Source of the DNA: Immundisolibacterales bacterium
GTDB taxonomy: Bacteria > Pseudomonadota > Gammaproteobacteria > HK1
Assembly (NCBI GenBank): GCA_026712715.1
Contig: JAPOPW010000007.1
Span: forward strand, 93,967 to 157,966
Direction of reading: 5' to 3'
DNA length: 64,000 bases
Shown here piece after piece: positions 52,459-61,789 of the stretch. Below the pieces are notes generated by a model. It saw only the letters and a list, made by a program, of their open reading frames with translations, was not told the DNA's origin and ran no database searches. Within the stretch, counting starts at the first letter, position 1, and each line of letters begins with the position of its first letter. A program made the translations under genes and the position numbers.

Positions 52459-53964
52459 TCAGGGGACGCCGTGGTCGGCGTAGCGTTGCACCGGGAACGG
52501 CTCCCGGCAAAGGCCGACGCAAAATGCGCTCACCGCGGGCTCGAGGCGACGCACGAGCTCGCGCGACGCACGGTTCGCCGCCTCGAGCCGTTCGTGGGCC
52601 TCCTCCGCCTCGGCCCGGAGCCGGTCGACGTCCACCGTGAGGTGCCGGCGGTCGCGATACACGAAGCGCCCGCCGATCATGACGCTCTCGACGTTGGCTC
52701 CGTTCTCCTGGAACACCACCTGGCGGGCCGGGTGGTGGAGGGGCGCATAGGCCAGGTCGCGGAGATCCAGGAACACGAGGTCGGCGAGGTAGCCGGGGCA
52801 CAGGCGCCCGATCCGATCCGCCATCCCGAGCGCCCGGGCCCCGCCCCGGGTCGCCATGTCGAGGGCGTCCTCGGCACCCAGCCAGCGGCCGGGGTCCGGG
52901 GACTGCACCCGACTCGCGAACACCGCAAGCCGCATCGCCTCGAACAGGTTGAGCGCGTCGGAGCAGGTGCTCGTATCGGTACCGAGCCCCACCGGCAGGC
53001 CCCGGCGCCGCATCGCCTCGACCCGCGCGAGGCCGACCCCGAGGCGCATGTTGCTCGTCGGGTTGTGGGCGACGCTCGCGCCCCGGTCCTTGAGGCGCGC
53101 GAGGTCGTCGTCGTCGACCCAGACCGCATGGGCGGCGGTGAAGTCCGGGCCGAGAATGCCGAGATCGTCGAGGTGGGCGGCGAGGGTCTTGCCGAACTTG
53201 CGCCGTCCGGCCACCGCCTGCACCTTCGACTCCGCGACGTGGGTGTGGATGCCGGCCCCGTGCTCCGCGGCAAGGTCGCGGCAGGCCCGGAAGAAGTCGT
53301 CCTCGCAGTGGTGGGGGATGGTCGGGGCGAGGGCGAGCCGCGCCGTGTCGCGGTCGAACGGCCAGCGCGCGAATGCGTGCCGGCAGGCATCGAGCGCCGC
53401 CTCGCCCGACGCTCCGGCGATCCCGTCGACGGCCCGCCGGAGATCGTCGGGCAGCGCTCCGAAGAGCCCCGGCACGGCCCGCCAGAAGCTCCGATCCGCC
53501 ATGAGCGGAGCCACCACCGCCCGCACCCCCACCTCGGCGTAAGCCCCCGCGACCGCCGCGAGCCCCTCCGGGGTCGGGGCCGGAAACTCGCTGAACAGGT
53601 CGTAGCAGGCGGTGATGCCGTTTCGCACCATCTCCGCCGCGGCGAGCCGCGCGGCCAGCGCCTTGTCGCGGAACTGAACGCCTTCCCGGCGACCGGGCGT
53701 CGCGTTGAGGAGGAGCTCGAGGGTCCAGCGATCGCCGAGTCCCTTGGAAAGGGTGGCGTCGCCGTGGGTGTGGGCATTGACGAGACCGGGAAGGATCAGC
53801 CGGTCGGCCGCGTCCACCTCGACCGCGTCCTCGGGCGCGTCCATGCCCGGGGCGCCGACGGCACGAATCGTGGCCTCCTCGATCAGGAGGTCGGCATGGT
53901 CGCCGCTCCACCCGTCTCCATCGAGCACGCGGCCGCCCCGGACGATCAGACGAGTCCGGCTCAC
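52459..53964 (-). CDS. Amidohydrolase, TRZ/ATZ-type (SAH/guanine/chlorohydrolase-like deaminase)
   Basis: 501 aa from GTG 53964 (VSRTRLIVRGGRVLDGDGWS). Metal-dependent hydrolase motifs: LILPGLVNAHTHGDATLSKG (HxH), GAGIHTHVAESKVQAVAGRR, DFTAAHAVWVDDDDLARLKD (His) and PVGLGTDTSTCSDALNLFEA (Asp). The C-terminal RIGRLCPGYLADLVFLDLRD closes the composite beta domain. It removes an amine or other leaving group from an N-heterocycle; substrate unknown. The spacer from sulP (52270-52458) contains four tandem CCCCGG hexamers near 52361-52384 and no gene. Confidence 0.92.
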   Translation of the reverse strand: MSRTRLIVRGGRVLDGDGWSGDHADLLIEEATIRAVGAPGMDAPEDAVEVDAADRLILPGLVNAHTHGDATLSKGLGDRWTLELLLNATPGRREGVQFRDKALAARLAAAEMVRNGITACYDLFSEFPAPTPEGLAAVAGAYAEVGVRAVVAPLMADRSFWRAVPGLFGALPDDLRRAVDGIAGASGEAALDACRHAFARWPFDRDTARLALAPTIPHHCEDDFFRACRDLAAEHGAGIHTHVAESKVQAVAGRRKFGKTLAAHLDDLGILGPDFTAAHAVWVDDDDLARLKDRGASVAHNPTSNMRLGVGLARVEAMRRRGLPVGLGTDTSTCSDALNLFEAMRLAVFASRVQSPDPGRWLGAEDALDMATRGGARALGMADRIGRLCPGYLADLVFLDLRDLAYAPLHHPARQVVFQENGANVESVMIGGRFVYRDRRHLTVDVDRLRAEAEEAHERLEAANRASRELVRRLEPAVSAFCVGLCREPFPVQRYADHGVP

Positions 53965-54326
53965 CGGCGCATCAGGTCGGCGGCGCAAGGTGCAACCCTG
54001 CGCCCGGCTGCAGGAGGATTGCCGCGAGCCGCGGAATCCGGAATCGCACCGCTTGCGCGCGCGGGAGAACCGCCCCCGGCGAACGGAGTCTCGTCGTCGG
54101 TTCGGTGCATGGTGTGGAACGCGCACACCGGTTCGCCGGCCATCTCCCCGCGGGTCTCCTCGTCCCGGTTCGCGACGCCGTCAAGCATAATCCGGGGCCG
54201 CCGGCTGCGTCGAGGACGCCGAATGCGGTCGGGTCGGGCCTCGGGCGCCCGTTTGCCCGCGAACCGGGCCGGCGGTCCGGTACCGCAACGCGTTCCGCAC
54301 CTCCATACCGGGAAGCCGCTGCGCCG

Positions 54327-55469
54327 ATGACCGACCGCACGTCGTCCGATTCGAGAGGGATGGGGCCGAAGGCCCTCCCCGCCAACATGCGGGCCATGGT
54401 CCTGATGGGGCACGGTGGCCCCGAACAGCTCGTCTTTCGCGACGACTGGCCGGTCCCCCGACCCGCGCCCGAACAGGTTCTCGTCCGGGTGGGCGCCTGC
54501 GGGATCAACAACACCGACGTCAACACCCGCACGGCGTGGTACTCGGCCGGGGTGATCGACGGGACCAGCGGCGAAGCGTCCGCGGATGCCGCCGGCACGG
54601 ACGCGACCTGGGGCGGCGGCGCGATCGCGTTCCCGCGGGTGCAGGGGGCGGACGTGTGCGGCCGGGTCGTCGCTCTCGGCCGCGGGGCCGACCCGTCGCT
54701 GCTCGGCCGGCGGGTGCTCGTCGACCCCTGGCTGCGCGACTGGCGCGACCCCCTCGACCACGACAAGTGCGGCTACTTCGGCTCCGAGTGCAATGGCGGC
54801 TTCGCCGACTACACCGCGGTACATGCGTGCAATGTCCACGTCGTGGAGAGCGCGCTCCGCGACGAGGAGCTCGCGACCTTTCCGACCGCGTACGTGACCG
54901 CGGAGAACATGCTGAACCGGGCCCGGGTCCACGGTGGCGACCGGGTCCTGATCACGGGCGCCTCGGGAGGCGTCGGATCGGCACTCGTCCAGTTGGCGCG
55001 GGTCCGCGGGGCCGAGACGATCGCGCTCTGCTCCGAGGCGAAGGCGGATGCGGTCCGGTCCCTCGGCGCCGACCATGTCCTGCCGCGCTCCCCGGGAGAC
55101 CTCGGCGGGTCCCTCGAGGCGGTCACCGGACGGGCCGACGTGACGGTGGTCGCGGACGTGGTGGGCGGACCGCTCTGGCCGCAACTGCTCGCGGCGCTCG
55201 CGCGGGGCGGGCGCTACGCGTGCGCCGGCGCCATCGCGGGGCCGATCGTCCGCTTCGACTTGCGGGCCTTCTACCTGCGCGACCTGGTCCTGACCGGCGC
55301 GACCGTCGTCCCGCCGGGGACGTTTGCCGATGTCGTCGGGCATATCGAACGCGGGGCGATCAAGCCGATTCTGGCCGCGACCTGTGCCCTGCCCGACCTT
55401 GCCGCCGCCCAGGAGGCATTCGTCGCCAAGCGCCACGTCGGCAACATCGTCGTCTCCATGGCCGAGTAG
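54327..55469 (+). CDS. Zinc-type alcohol dehydrogenase/quinone oxidoreductase-like protein
   Basis: 380 aa MDR superfamily. Reads MRAMVLMGHGGPEQLVFRDD, QVLVRVGACGINNTDVNTRT, FPRVQGADVCGRVVALGRGA and the Rossmann motif VLITGASGGVGSALVQLARV. An insertion around WYSAGVIDGTSGEASADAAG lengthens the catalytic domain. The usual structural-zinc Cys quartet is not obvious, although CGYFGSECNGGFADY is present, so it may be a zinc-free reductase. Divergent from the amidohydrolase. The following 184 bp up to the lyase stop hold no gene. Confidence 0.88.
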   Translation: MTDRTSSDSRGMGPKALPANMRAMVLMGHGGPEQLVFRDDWPVPRPAPEQVLVRVGACGINNTDVNTRTAWYSAGVIDGTSGEASADAAGTDATWGGGAIAFPRVQGADVCGRVVALGRGADPSLLGRRVLVDPWLRDWRDPLDHDKCGYFGSECNGGFADYTAVHACNVHVVESALRDEELATFPTAYVTAENMLNRARVHGGDRVLITGASGGVGSALVQLARVRGAETIALCSEAKADAVRSLGADHVLPRSPGDLGGSLEAVTGRADVTVVADVVGGPLWPQLLAALARGGRYACAGAIAGPIVRFDLRAFYLRDLVLTGATVVPPGTFADVVGHIERGAIKPILAATCALPDLAAAQEAFVAKRHVGNIVVSMAE

Positions 55470-55653
55470 GCGCGGACCCGAACCGCACGTTCCGTCATCT
55501 GTGCGAGGAACGGCGCGAGCGTGCCCGAACGTCCGGCGGCGCGAAGTGCGCGGAAATTCGCAAGCACCGTCCGGCGAACCCTCGAGAACGCCCCTCCTGA
55601 CGGCGCGCGCGGCGATTTCGCCCGAGGTCGCCGGCGTCCGGGCCGGCCGCCGG

Positions 55654-56562
55654 TCACTCGACCGGAGGCAAAGTCCGGTCGAACAGCCCGAGCCGGTCCA
55701 TCACCCCCCGGAGCTCCTCGACCTTCGCCGGCGGGAGGGGGAGGCGCGGGGGACGGGGCGGCCCCATGTCCCGGCCGAGGAGCTGGAAGGCGGCCTTCAT
55801 CCCGTGCGCGTAGAGATGGTCCCCGAGCCAGTCGATCACCTGCACGAGGTCGCGGAAGACCGCCCACGCGCCTTCCCGGTCGTTCTCGTCCACCGCGAGC
55901 TCGAACATCCGGGCCGATTCGCGCGGCATGATGTTGGCGCAGACCGACACCCACCCTTCGGCCCCGACCATGAACGACTCGTAGCCGAGGTAGCCCGCGA
56001 ACACCGTCATCCGGTCGCCGCAGAGCTCGTTGATCCGATAGACCCGGCGCGTGTCGGTGGTGGACTCCTTGATGTAGGAGACGTTGTCGATCTCCGCGAG
56101 TCGGGCGACCAGCGCGGGCTGCATGTCGAGAACCGTCGAGGCCGGGTGGTTGTAGAGCATGATGGGTATGGACACCGCCTCCGCGATCCGCCGGAAGTGG
56201 GTGTAGATCTCCTCCTCGTCGATCCACGCGTAGTACGGGGTCATCACCATCGCCGCGTCGGCGCCGAGCGCCTCGGCGTCGCGCGTGTAGCGGATCGCGA
56301 AGTCGGTGCTCTCGTGGGTGGTGCTGACCACCACCGGCACCCGTCCCGCCGCCTGCTCCACGGTGATGCGGGCGACCTCGTGGCGCTCCTCGTCGGTGAG
56401 CGATAGGAGCTCCCCGTTGCTCGCGAGCGGGATGAGACCGTGGATTCCCTCCCCGATCTGGTAGTCCACGAGCCAGCGGAGCATTTTCTCGTTCACGGCG
56501 GACCCGTCCTCGGTGAACGGGGTGATGATCACCGTGTAGGTGCCGCGGAGCTTGTTCTTCAT
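55654..56562 (-). CDS. DapA-family lyase, candidate pyrroline-4-hydroxy-2-carboxylate deaminase
   Basis: 302 aa. Family parts: YTVIITPFTEDGSAVNEKML, LIPLASNGELLSLTDEERHE, IMLYNHPASTVLDMQPALVA and the Schiff-base Lys in NVSYIKESTTDTRRV. It lies 162 bp downstream of the fused dehydrogenase in the same direction. In hydroxyproline degradation, D-hydroxyproline dehydrogenase is followed by a DapA-like deaminase (LhpC) that makes 2-oxoglutarate semialdehyde; this order fits. The paralogue at 48647 shares the YIKES site but sits with a transporter. Assignment to LhpC is inference from context. Confidence 0.85.
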   Translation of the reverse strand: MKNKLRGTYTVIITPFTEDGSAVNEKMLRWLVDYQIGEGIHGLIPLASNGELLSLTDEERHEVARITVEQAAGRVPVVVSTTHESTDFAIRYTRDAEALGADAAMVMTPYYAWIDEEEIYTHFRRIAEAVSIPIMLYNHPASTVLDMQPALVARLAEIDNVSYIKESTTDTRRVYRINELCGDRMTVFAGYLGYESFMVGAEGWVSVCANIMPRESARMFELAVDENDREGAWAVFRDLVQVIDWLGDHLYAHGMKAAFQLLGRDMGPPRPPRLPLPPAKVEELRGVMDRLGLFDRTLPPVE

Positions 56563-56724
56563 CGAAAAATGCCTTCTTGAAGAGTTCGGTGCCCGGGTCG
56601 GCCGGGGATGGCGCGCGCGACGTGGGCGCGACCACGTTGCCCGAATTCGGGTGCCGATTCAAACCGCCGCCCGAGGTTCGGCGATCGGCCGGCCCGCAAC
56701 CGGAATGCAACCGGAATGCGGTGG

Positions 56725-59700
56725 TCAGTTGAAGCGGTCCAGGGTGAAGGGGGCGAGCTCGCAACCGGTCCGTCCGGTGCGAAGGAGCTCGGCGTTGATG
56801 CGGCCGAGCAGCGGGGCGAGGGTGAGTCCGTTCACGGTGGTCGCGGTGAAGAAGCCGGGCACCCCCGGCACCTCCCCGAGGATGGGGGCGCCGTCCGCCA
56901 GCACGTTCATCGCCGCCCAGGTGCGGATGACGTGGAGCGACCGGAGGGCCGGCAGCACCCGATCCGCGACCCAGAGGTTCCCCTCGACGCTCGACCGGCG
57001 CACCCGGGCGCGTTCGGTCGCGGGGTCGAGCTCCGACGGCCAGCCGCCGCCGATGACGAAGTTCCCCGCCGCCATCTGCTTCATGGTGAGGTGCCGGTCG
57101 GCGTACGCGAGGAGATGGGTGAGAAGCGGCGGGGCGGTCTCGGTGACGACGAGCTGGATCGGGCTCGCACGGACCGGCAGCGCCACCCCGAGCATGGCGG
57201 CCACCCGCGGCGCCCAGCCGCCGGCGGCGTTGAGCACACGCCCGGCCCGCATCGCGCCCCGCGACGTGCGAAGGACGAAGGCCGGACCGGCACGCTCGAT
57301 GGCGAGCACCTCGGTCTCGCGATAGAGGCGCGCGCCCGCCGCGAGGGCCGCTTCGAGCACCGCGGGGCCGGCCGCGAGCGGACTCATCTTGCCTTCCTCC
57401 GCGCACCAGGCGGCCCCGACCAGCCGCTCGGAGAGATGGGGGGCAAGCTCGCGGAGCGCGGTACGGTCGATCACTTCGACCGGCGTCCCGAACCGCGCCT
57501 CGAGCGCCGTCTTTCGGGCGAGCTTCGCCATCTGCTCGCCGGTCTCCGCCACCATGAGCCCCCCGGTCCGCGAGATTTCGAGGTCCACTCCCAGGGTGTC
57601 GGCCACCTTCGGCCAGAGGCGCGCAGACTCGCGCTGAAGCGGAAGGGTCTGGGCGGCGGGGAGGCCCGCGGCGGTGGCGAGATCGCCGAAGTTGTAGGCG
57701 AGGAGCTGAACGTGGAGGGACCCCGCGTTGTTGCCCGACGCGTGGGCGTTCGGCTGGTCGCGCTCGACGAGGATGACGTCGACGCCGTCACGGGCGAGCT
57801 CCCAGGCGGTGCAGATGCCGACGATGCCGGCCCCGACGATGGCGACGCTCGCCTCGGCGACGGACCCGGAAGGGGTCGCGGCGACCGCCGGCCGGGGCGC
57901 ATCACGAGGGAGCGCCTCCCCCTGGTCGTCGTGGCTCCACTCCGGCTTCTCGCGGGCGAGCGCGAGGGCGGGCACCGGCTTCACGGGAAAACGCGGGGTA
58001 AACAATGGGGCAGAGCCCGGCGGCTCGCGGCGGGCCGCCGCGCACCACGCGGCGACCATCGGCCCGCAGTAGCGTCCCTGGCAGCGACCCATGCCGGCCC
58101 GGGTGAGGCGCTTGAGCGCCCCCGTCTCGTCGGCGCCGGACGCGATGCACGCCCGCAGCACGCCCGCCGTGGCGGACTCGCAGCGACAGACCGTCACCGA
58201 GTCGCCGGCGAGACCGGAGAAATCCCGAGGCGCCGCGAAAAGCGACCAGAGGGCATCCTGAAACCGGCGGGCGTGCTCCCGCGCCCGGCGCGCCCGCCGC
58301 CCGAGCGCCTCGAGCTGCGGCGAGATGGGGCGGCCGAGGCGGCGCGCGGCGGCAAGCCCGGCGAGGGTTCCCTCGGCGAGGGCGCAGTGCGCTCCGCCCA
58401 TCCCTCCCCCGTCACCGGGCGCGTATACCCCGGCCAGGGAAGTCCGGGTCTCCTCGTCCCGGACGACTGCGAGGCTTCCGGTCCCGGGGTCGAAGAGATG
58501 CTCGCAGTCGAGGAGCCGGGTGAGCTCGGTCGAGGGATGGAAGCCGTATCCCATGCACACCGCGTCCACGGCGAACGCGCGCTCGCTCCCGGGAACGACG
58601 GCGCCACCCTCGTCGATGCGGGCGAGAACCGCTCGCTCCGCCCGCTCGTCCGACCCCTCGACCCGCACGAGGACGTGCCGGTGGAGCACCGGGATGCGAC
58701 GGCGCGCGAGGCGCGCGAGGTAGCCGAGGCCCCGCGCGACGAGCTCGGGCGAGCGGCGAAGCGCGCCGAGCGCCGCCCCGGGCCGGGCGAGGGGCGAAGC
58801 GGCGGCTTCGGCGACCGCCGCCACCTCGACTCCACCGGCCGCGAGCTCGCACGCCACCTGGAAGTTGAGCGGCCCGTTGCCGGCGATGAGCACCCGTTCC
58901 CCCGGCGCGACGCGGTAGGCACGGGCGAGGGTCTGGGCCGCGCCGGTGGTCATGACCCCGGGGAGGGTCCAGCCGGGCACCGGATGGGCCCGCTCGTACG
59001 CCCCGGACGCGATGACGAGGTGGCGCGCGCGGATGCGACGCGCGACCCCGCCCGCGAAGACTTCGACCTCCGCCGCCGGAGGCGTGGCGCCCGTCCTGGC
59101 GCACATCGCGTCGTCCGCCCCGTCAGCATCCGCGCGGGCGCTCCACACCGTGGCCGAGCTCACGATCTCCACCCCTGCGGCACGGACCCGCTCGATGAGG
59201 CCGGCCCCGTCCGCGAACTGGCGATCGCACGACCGGCGACCTGCGAACCGGTGGCTCGAGGCGAGCTGTTTGAAGTACTGCCCTCCCGGGTCGGGTCGTT
59301 CGTCGAGGACGGTCGCGCGCACGCCGGCCCGGGCCGCCGCCTCGGCCGCGGCGAGTCCCGCCGGGCCGGCCCCGACGATGAGGAGGTCCAGGTCCGCTGC
59401 CGGCATCCGGACCGGCGGGTCGCGAGCCAGCGAAGAAGGTGCCTCGTCCAGGTGCGACCGGAGGTCGTCGCAATGGGAAGCGACCGCCATCCCGCCCCGC
59501 ACCTTCGTCATGCACGCGCGTTGTGCCCGGCGGCCGTCCACCGTCACCAGGCACTCGCAACAGACCCCCATGCCGCAGAAGATGCCGCGGGGTTCGCCGG
59601 TGCGTGAGCGGCGAAGCGCGAGAATGCCCGCGGCGGTGAGCGCGGCGGCCAGCGTCTCCCCTTCGAGGGCCGGTACCGTCTCTCCCTCGAACACGATGGA

Positions 59701-59769
59701 AACGGACTTGCCTCGAGGGACGATTCCCGGGGTCCGGAGACGAAGCGAGTTGCCGGGGAGGCGAATCAA
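56725..59769 (-). CDS. Fused 2Fe-2S / FAD / FAD amino-acid dehydrogenase (HcnABC or LhpBEF type in one chain)
   Basis: 1014 aa. Residues 1-110: small 2Fe-2S domain (IFCGMGVCCECLVTVDGRRA then QRACMT), like HcnA. Residues 125-600: pyridine-nucleotide-disulphide-type flavoprotein (DLLIVGAGPAGLAAAEAAAR, RVLIAGNGPLNFQVACELAA, TSLAGVYAPGDGGGMGGAHC) ending in a BFD-like Cys cluster (VTVCRCESATAGVL, GMGRCQGRYCG), like HcnB. Residues 650-1014: DAAO-type flavoprotein (VAIVGAGIVGICTAWELARD, ASGNNAGSLHVQLLAYNFGD, NGLTLAPLLGRINAELL), like HcnC. The three are normally separate subunits of hydrogen-cyanide synthase, opine oxidase or D-hydroxyproline dehydrogenase. Neighbour lyase and LysR genes favour D-hydroxyproline. 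No frameshift is seen. Confidence 0.92.
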   Translation of the reverse strand: MIRLPGNSLRLRTPGIVPRGKSVSIVFEGETVPALEGETLAAALTAAGILALRRSRTGEPRGIFCGMGVCCECLVTVDGRRAQRACMTKVRGGMAVASHCDDLRSHLDEAPSSLARDPPVRMPAADLDLLIVGAGPAGLAAAEAAARAGVRATVLDERPDPGGQYFKQLASSHRFAGRRSCDRQFADGAGLIERVRAAGVEIVSSATVWSARADADGADDAMCARTGATPPAAEVEVFAGGVARRIRARHLVIASGAYERAHPVPGWTLPGVMTTGAAQTLARAYRVAPGERVLIAGNGPLNFQVACELAAGGVEVAAVAEAAASPLARPGAALGALRRSPELVARGLGYLARLARRRIPVLHRHVLVRVEGSDERAERAVLARIDEGGAVVPGSERAFAVDAVCMGYGFHPSTELTRLLDCEHLFDPGTGSLAVVRDEETRTSLAGVYAPGDGGGMGGAHCALAEGTLAGLAAARRLGRPISPQLEALGRRARRAREHARRFQDALWSLFAAPRDFSGLAGDSVTVCRCESATAGVLRACIASGADETGALKRLTRAGMGRCQGRYCGPMVAAWCAAARREPPGSAPLFTPRFPVKPVPALALAREKPEWSHDDQGEALPRDAPRPAVAATPSGSVAEASVAIVGAGIVGICTAWELARDGVDVILVERDQPNAHASGNNAGSLHVQLLAYNFGDLATAAGLPAAQTLPLQRESARLWPKVADTLGVDLEISRTGGLMVAETGEQMAKLARKTALEARFGTPVEVIDRTALRELAPHLSERLVGAAWCAEEGKMSPLAAGPAVLEAALAAGARLYRETEVLAIERAGPAFVLRTSRGAMRAGRVLNAAGGWAPRVAAMLGVALPVRASPIQLVVTETAPPLLTHLLAYADRHLTMKQMAAGNFVIGGGWPSELDPATERARVRRSSVEGNLWVADRVLPALRSLHVIRTWAAMNVLADGAPILGEVPGVPGFFTATTVNGLTLAPLLGRINAELLRTGRTGCELAPFTLDRFN

Positions 59770-59942
59770 GAAAAGCTCGTCATCCTTCGTCGGGCCAGGG
59801 GCCCCGCGCCCGGAATCGCCGCACGCGAGCGACGGCTTTCCCCGTCGCTCGGCCGTTCCGCAATTCCCCGCGCGGTTCGAATGCCGGGTGACGCGGTCGC
59901 CTGGTTAACCGAGGCGCACGCCCCGGCGCCCGTCAACGCGCG

Positions 59943-60863
59943 CTACGAATCGGGAATCATCATCCCGAGGATCCGCCTCGCAGGCGCGGTCAGGTAGTCC
60001 CCGCGTCGCGTGAATACGCCGAAGCTCCTGCTCTCGAGGTACTCTTCTACCGGGACCACCGATACCTTATCGGTCTCTCGAATGCAAATGCTCGGTACGG
60101 CCGCCACCCCGATCCCCATTTCCACGAAGCGCTTCAGAGCATCCCATCCGCCTACTTCGATCACGGCGCGGAACCTGATGCCGAAACGGCGGGCGGCTGC
60201 CTCGGCCATTCGACGGTTGGCGGTGCCGGGCGGCGGCACGATTGCGGGCCAGCTCGCCGCCTCCTGCAAGCTTACTCGCTCGCGGCCGGCCAGTGGGTGG
60301 TCCCGCGAGGTGATGAGCACGATCTTGTAGGTGAGGATCTCGCGGTACTCGAGCGAATTGTCCTGGCCCGAGTCCGGGACGCCCAACACCAGCTCCACGT
60401 CGTTGGCGTGCAGCATCGAAAGCCCCTTGCTCTGCACGCACTTGTGCACGCGGACCCGGACCCCGGGGTGCAGATCCCGTAGCTGCTTCGCGTACCTGGG
60501 CAGAACGTTGGTCGCCCCGATCGGATTCGCCGCCAGGTCGAGCCAGCCCGTGACCTGTTCATGGATCAGATCGGCACGGTCCTCGAACAGCATGCCCATC
60601 CGCTCCATCAGCGGCTTGACACGCTTGTAGAATCGCTCGCCCGCAACGGTGAGGGAGATGCCGGACGTGCCTCGGTCCATCAGACTCGTCCGAAGCTCGT
60701 TCTCCAGCTCTCGTACCTGAAGCGACACCGCCGGCTGGGTGATGCCAAGGCGCTTCGCCGCCCGCGAGAGGCTCCCGAGCCGCACCACGTACGAGAACAC
60801 CTCCAATTGCCGGAGGCGGTCCCGCTCCTGGACGGTGCGTCGGCGGTCGGCGGCCCTGTTCAC
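59943..60863 (-). CDS. LysR-family transcriptional regulator
   Basis: 306 aa from GTG 60863, which overlaps the stop of the previous LysR gene (GTGA, GGAG five bases upstream). The winged HTH reads LRQLEVFSYVVRLGSLSRAA and KRLGITQPAVSLQVRELENE. The effector domain has ITSRDHPLAGRERVSLQEAA and GIGVAAVPSICIRETDKVSV. Lies 173 bp upstream of the fused dehydrogenase, same strand, so it probably controls that operon. Confidence 0.92.
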   Translation of the reverse strand: MNRAADRRRTVQERDRLRQLEVFSYVVRLGSLSRAAKRLGITQPAVSLQVRELENELRTSLMDRGTSGISLTVAGERFYKRVKPLMERMGMLFEDRADLIHEQVTGWLDLAANPIGATNVLPRYAKQLRDLHPGVRVRVHKCVQSKGLSMLHANDVELVLGVPDSGQDNSLEYREILTYKIVLITSRDHPLAGRERVSLQEAASWPAIVPPPGTANRRMAEAAARRFGIRFRAVIEVGGWDALKRFVEMGIGVAAVPSICIRETDKVSVVPVEEYLESRSFGVFTRRGDYLTAPARRILGMMIPDS

Positions 60864-61789
60864 GGCCACTCCAACACGTTGGACGGCTTCGCACCCATGA
60901 TCTGCACGAAACGACGGGCGGCCAGGGTCAGGATCCCGTCACCGCGGGTAACCGGGCCGTACCGCCGTGGCGGAACCACGCCCTTGAACGAGATCTTCCA
61001 GACCTGGTCGTGCTCGGTCAGGCAAAGGTCGGGCACGAAGGCGATTCCGACACCCGCCGCAACATAGCTCGTGACATCGCCCCATCCGTCGACCTCGACA
61101 ACGGTGTCGGGAACGACTCCGTGCAACCGCATGAAGGTATCTTCGAACTGCCTCACGAAGTGCCTGGCCGCGTGTCCGACGAAGGGATAGGCGGCCGTCT
61201 CGCCGACGGTCACCGTATTGCGACCGGCCAGGGGATGGTCCAGTGGAGTGACGAGCACGGGCTCGGACTCGAGTATCGGGTGAAATCTCACGTCGGGCGG
61301 AGCAACGTCCATGGCGCCGACGACGACATCGAGCTCGTAGTCGCGAAGCCAGGCAAGCCGCTGCCGGCCGGTGCCGATCCTGACTTCGACTTCGGTCTCC
61401 GGAAACTCTTCTCTGAACATCTTCAGGTACTTGGGGAGCACGTAGGCGGCGGAGGTCTGACCTGCACCGACTCTGAAAGACCCCGCAACCTCCCCGCGGT
61501 GGTCCTCGGCGAACGTGCCGGGCAGGCGATCGAAAGAGATCACCAGCGGCATGGCGACCTCGTAGACCCTGAGGCCAACGCGCGTGAGCGAAATATGCGG
61601 ACCTCGGCGCTCGAACAGCCGAACCCCGAGCACCTTCTCCAAGGTCCGCACCCGCAGCGACACCGCCGGCTGGGTGGAACCGAGATGCCTGGCCGCGCCG
61701 GTGATGCTTCCGAGCCGCGCCGCCTGGCAGAAGGCCCGCAGCATCGCGAGTCGATTCCGGCTCCCGGTTGGCTCGCTGCCCCGGCTCAT
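60860..61789 (-). CDS. LysR-family transcriptional regulator
   Basis: 309 aa. HTH: LAMLRAFCQAARLGSITGAA then RHLGSTQPAVSLRVRTLEKV. Effector domain: LVTPLDHPLAGRNTVTVGET and DVTSYVAAGVGIAFVPDLCL. Similar to its downstream neighbour over the whole length but clearly diverged. The two are translationally coupled, an unusual layout for LysR genes, which normally stand singly and divergent from their target. Confidence 0.92.
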   Translation of the reverse strand: MSRGSEPTGSRNRLAMLRAFCQAARLGSITGAARHLGSTQPAVSLRVRTLEKVLGVRLFERRGPHISLTRVGLRVYEVAMPLVISFDRLPGTFAEDHRGEVAGSFRVGAGQTSAAYVLPKYLKMFREEFPETEVEVRIGTGRQRLAWLRDYELDVVVGAMDVAPPDVRFHPILESEPVLVTPLDHPLAGRNTVTVGETAAYPFVGHAARHFVRQFEDTFMRLHGVVPDTVVEVDGWGDVTSYVAAGVGIAFVPDLCLTEHDQVWKISFKGVVPPRRYGPVTRGDGILTLAARRFVQIMGAKPSNVLEWP

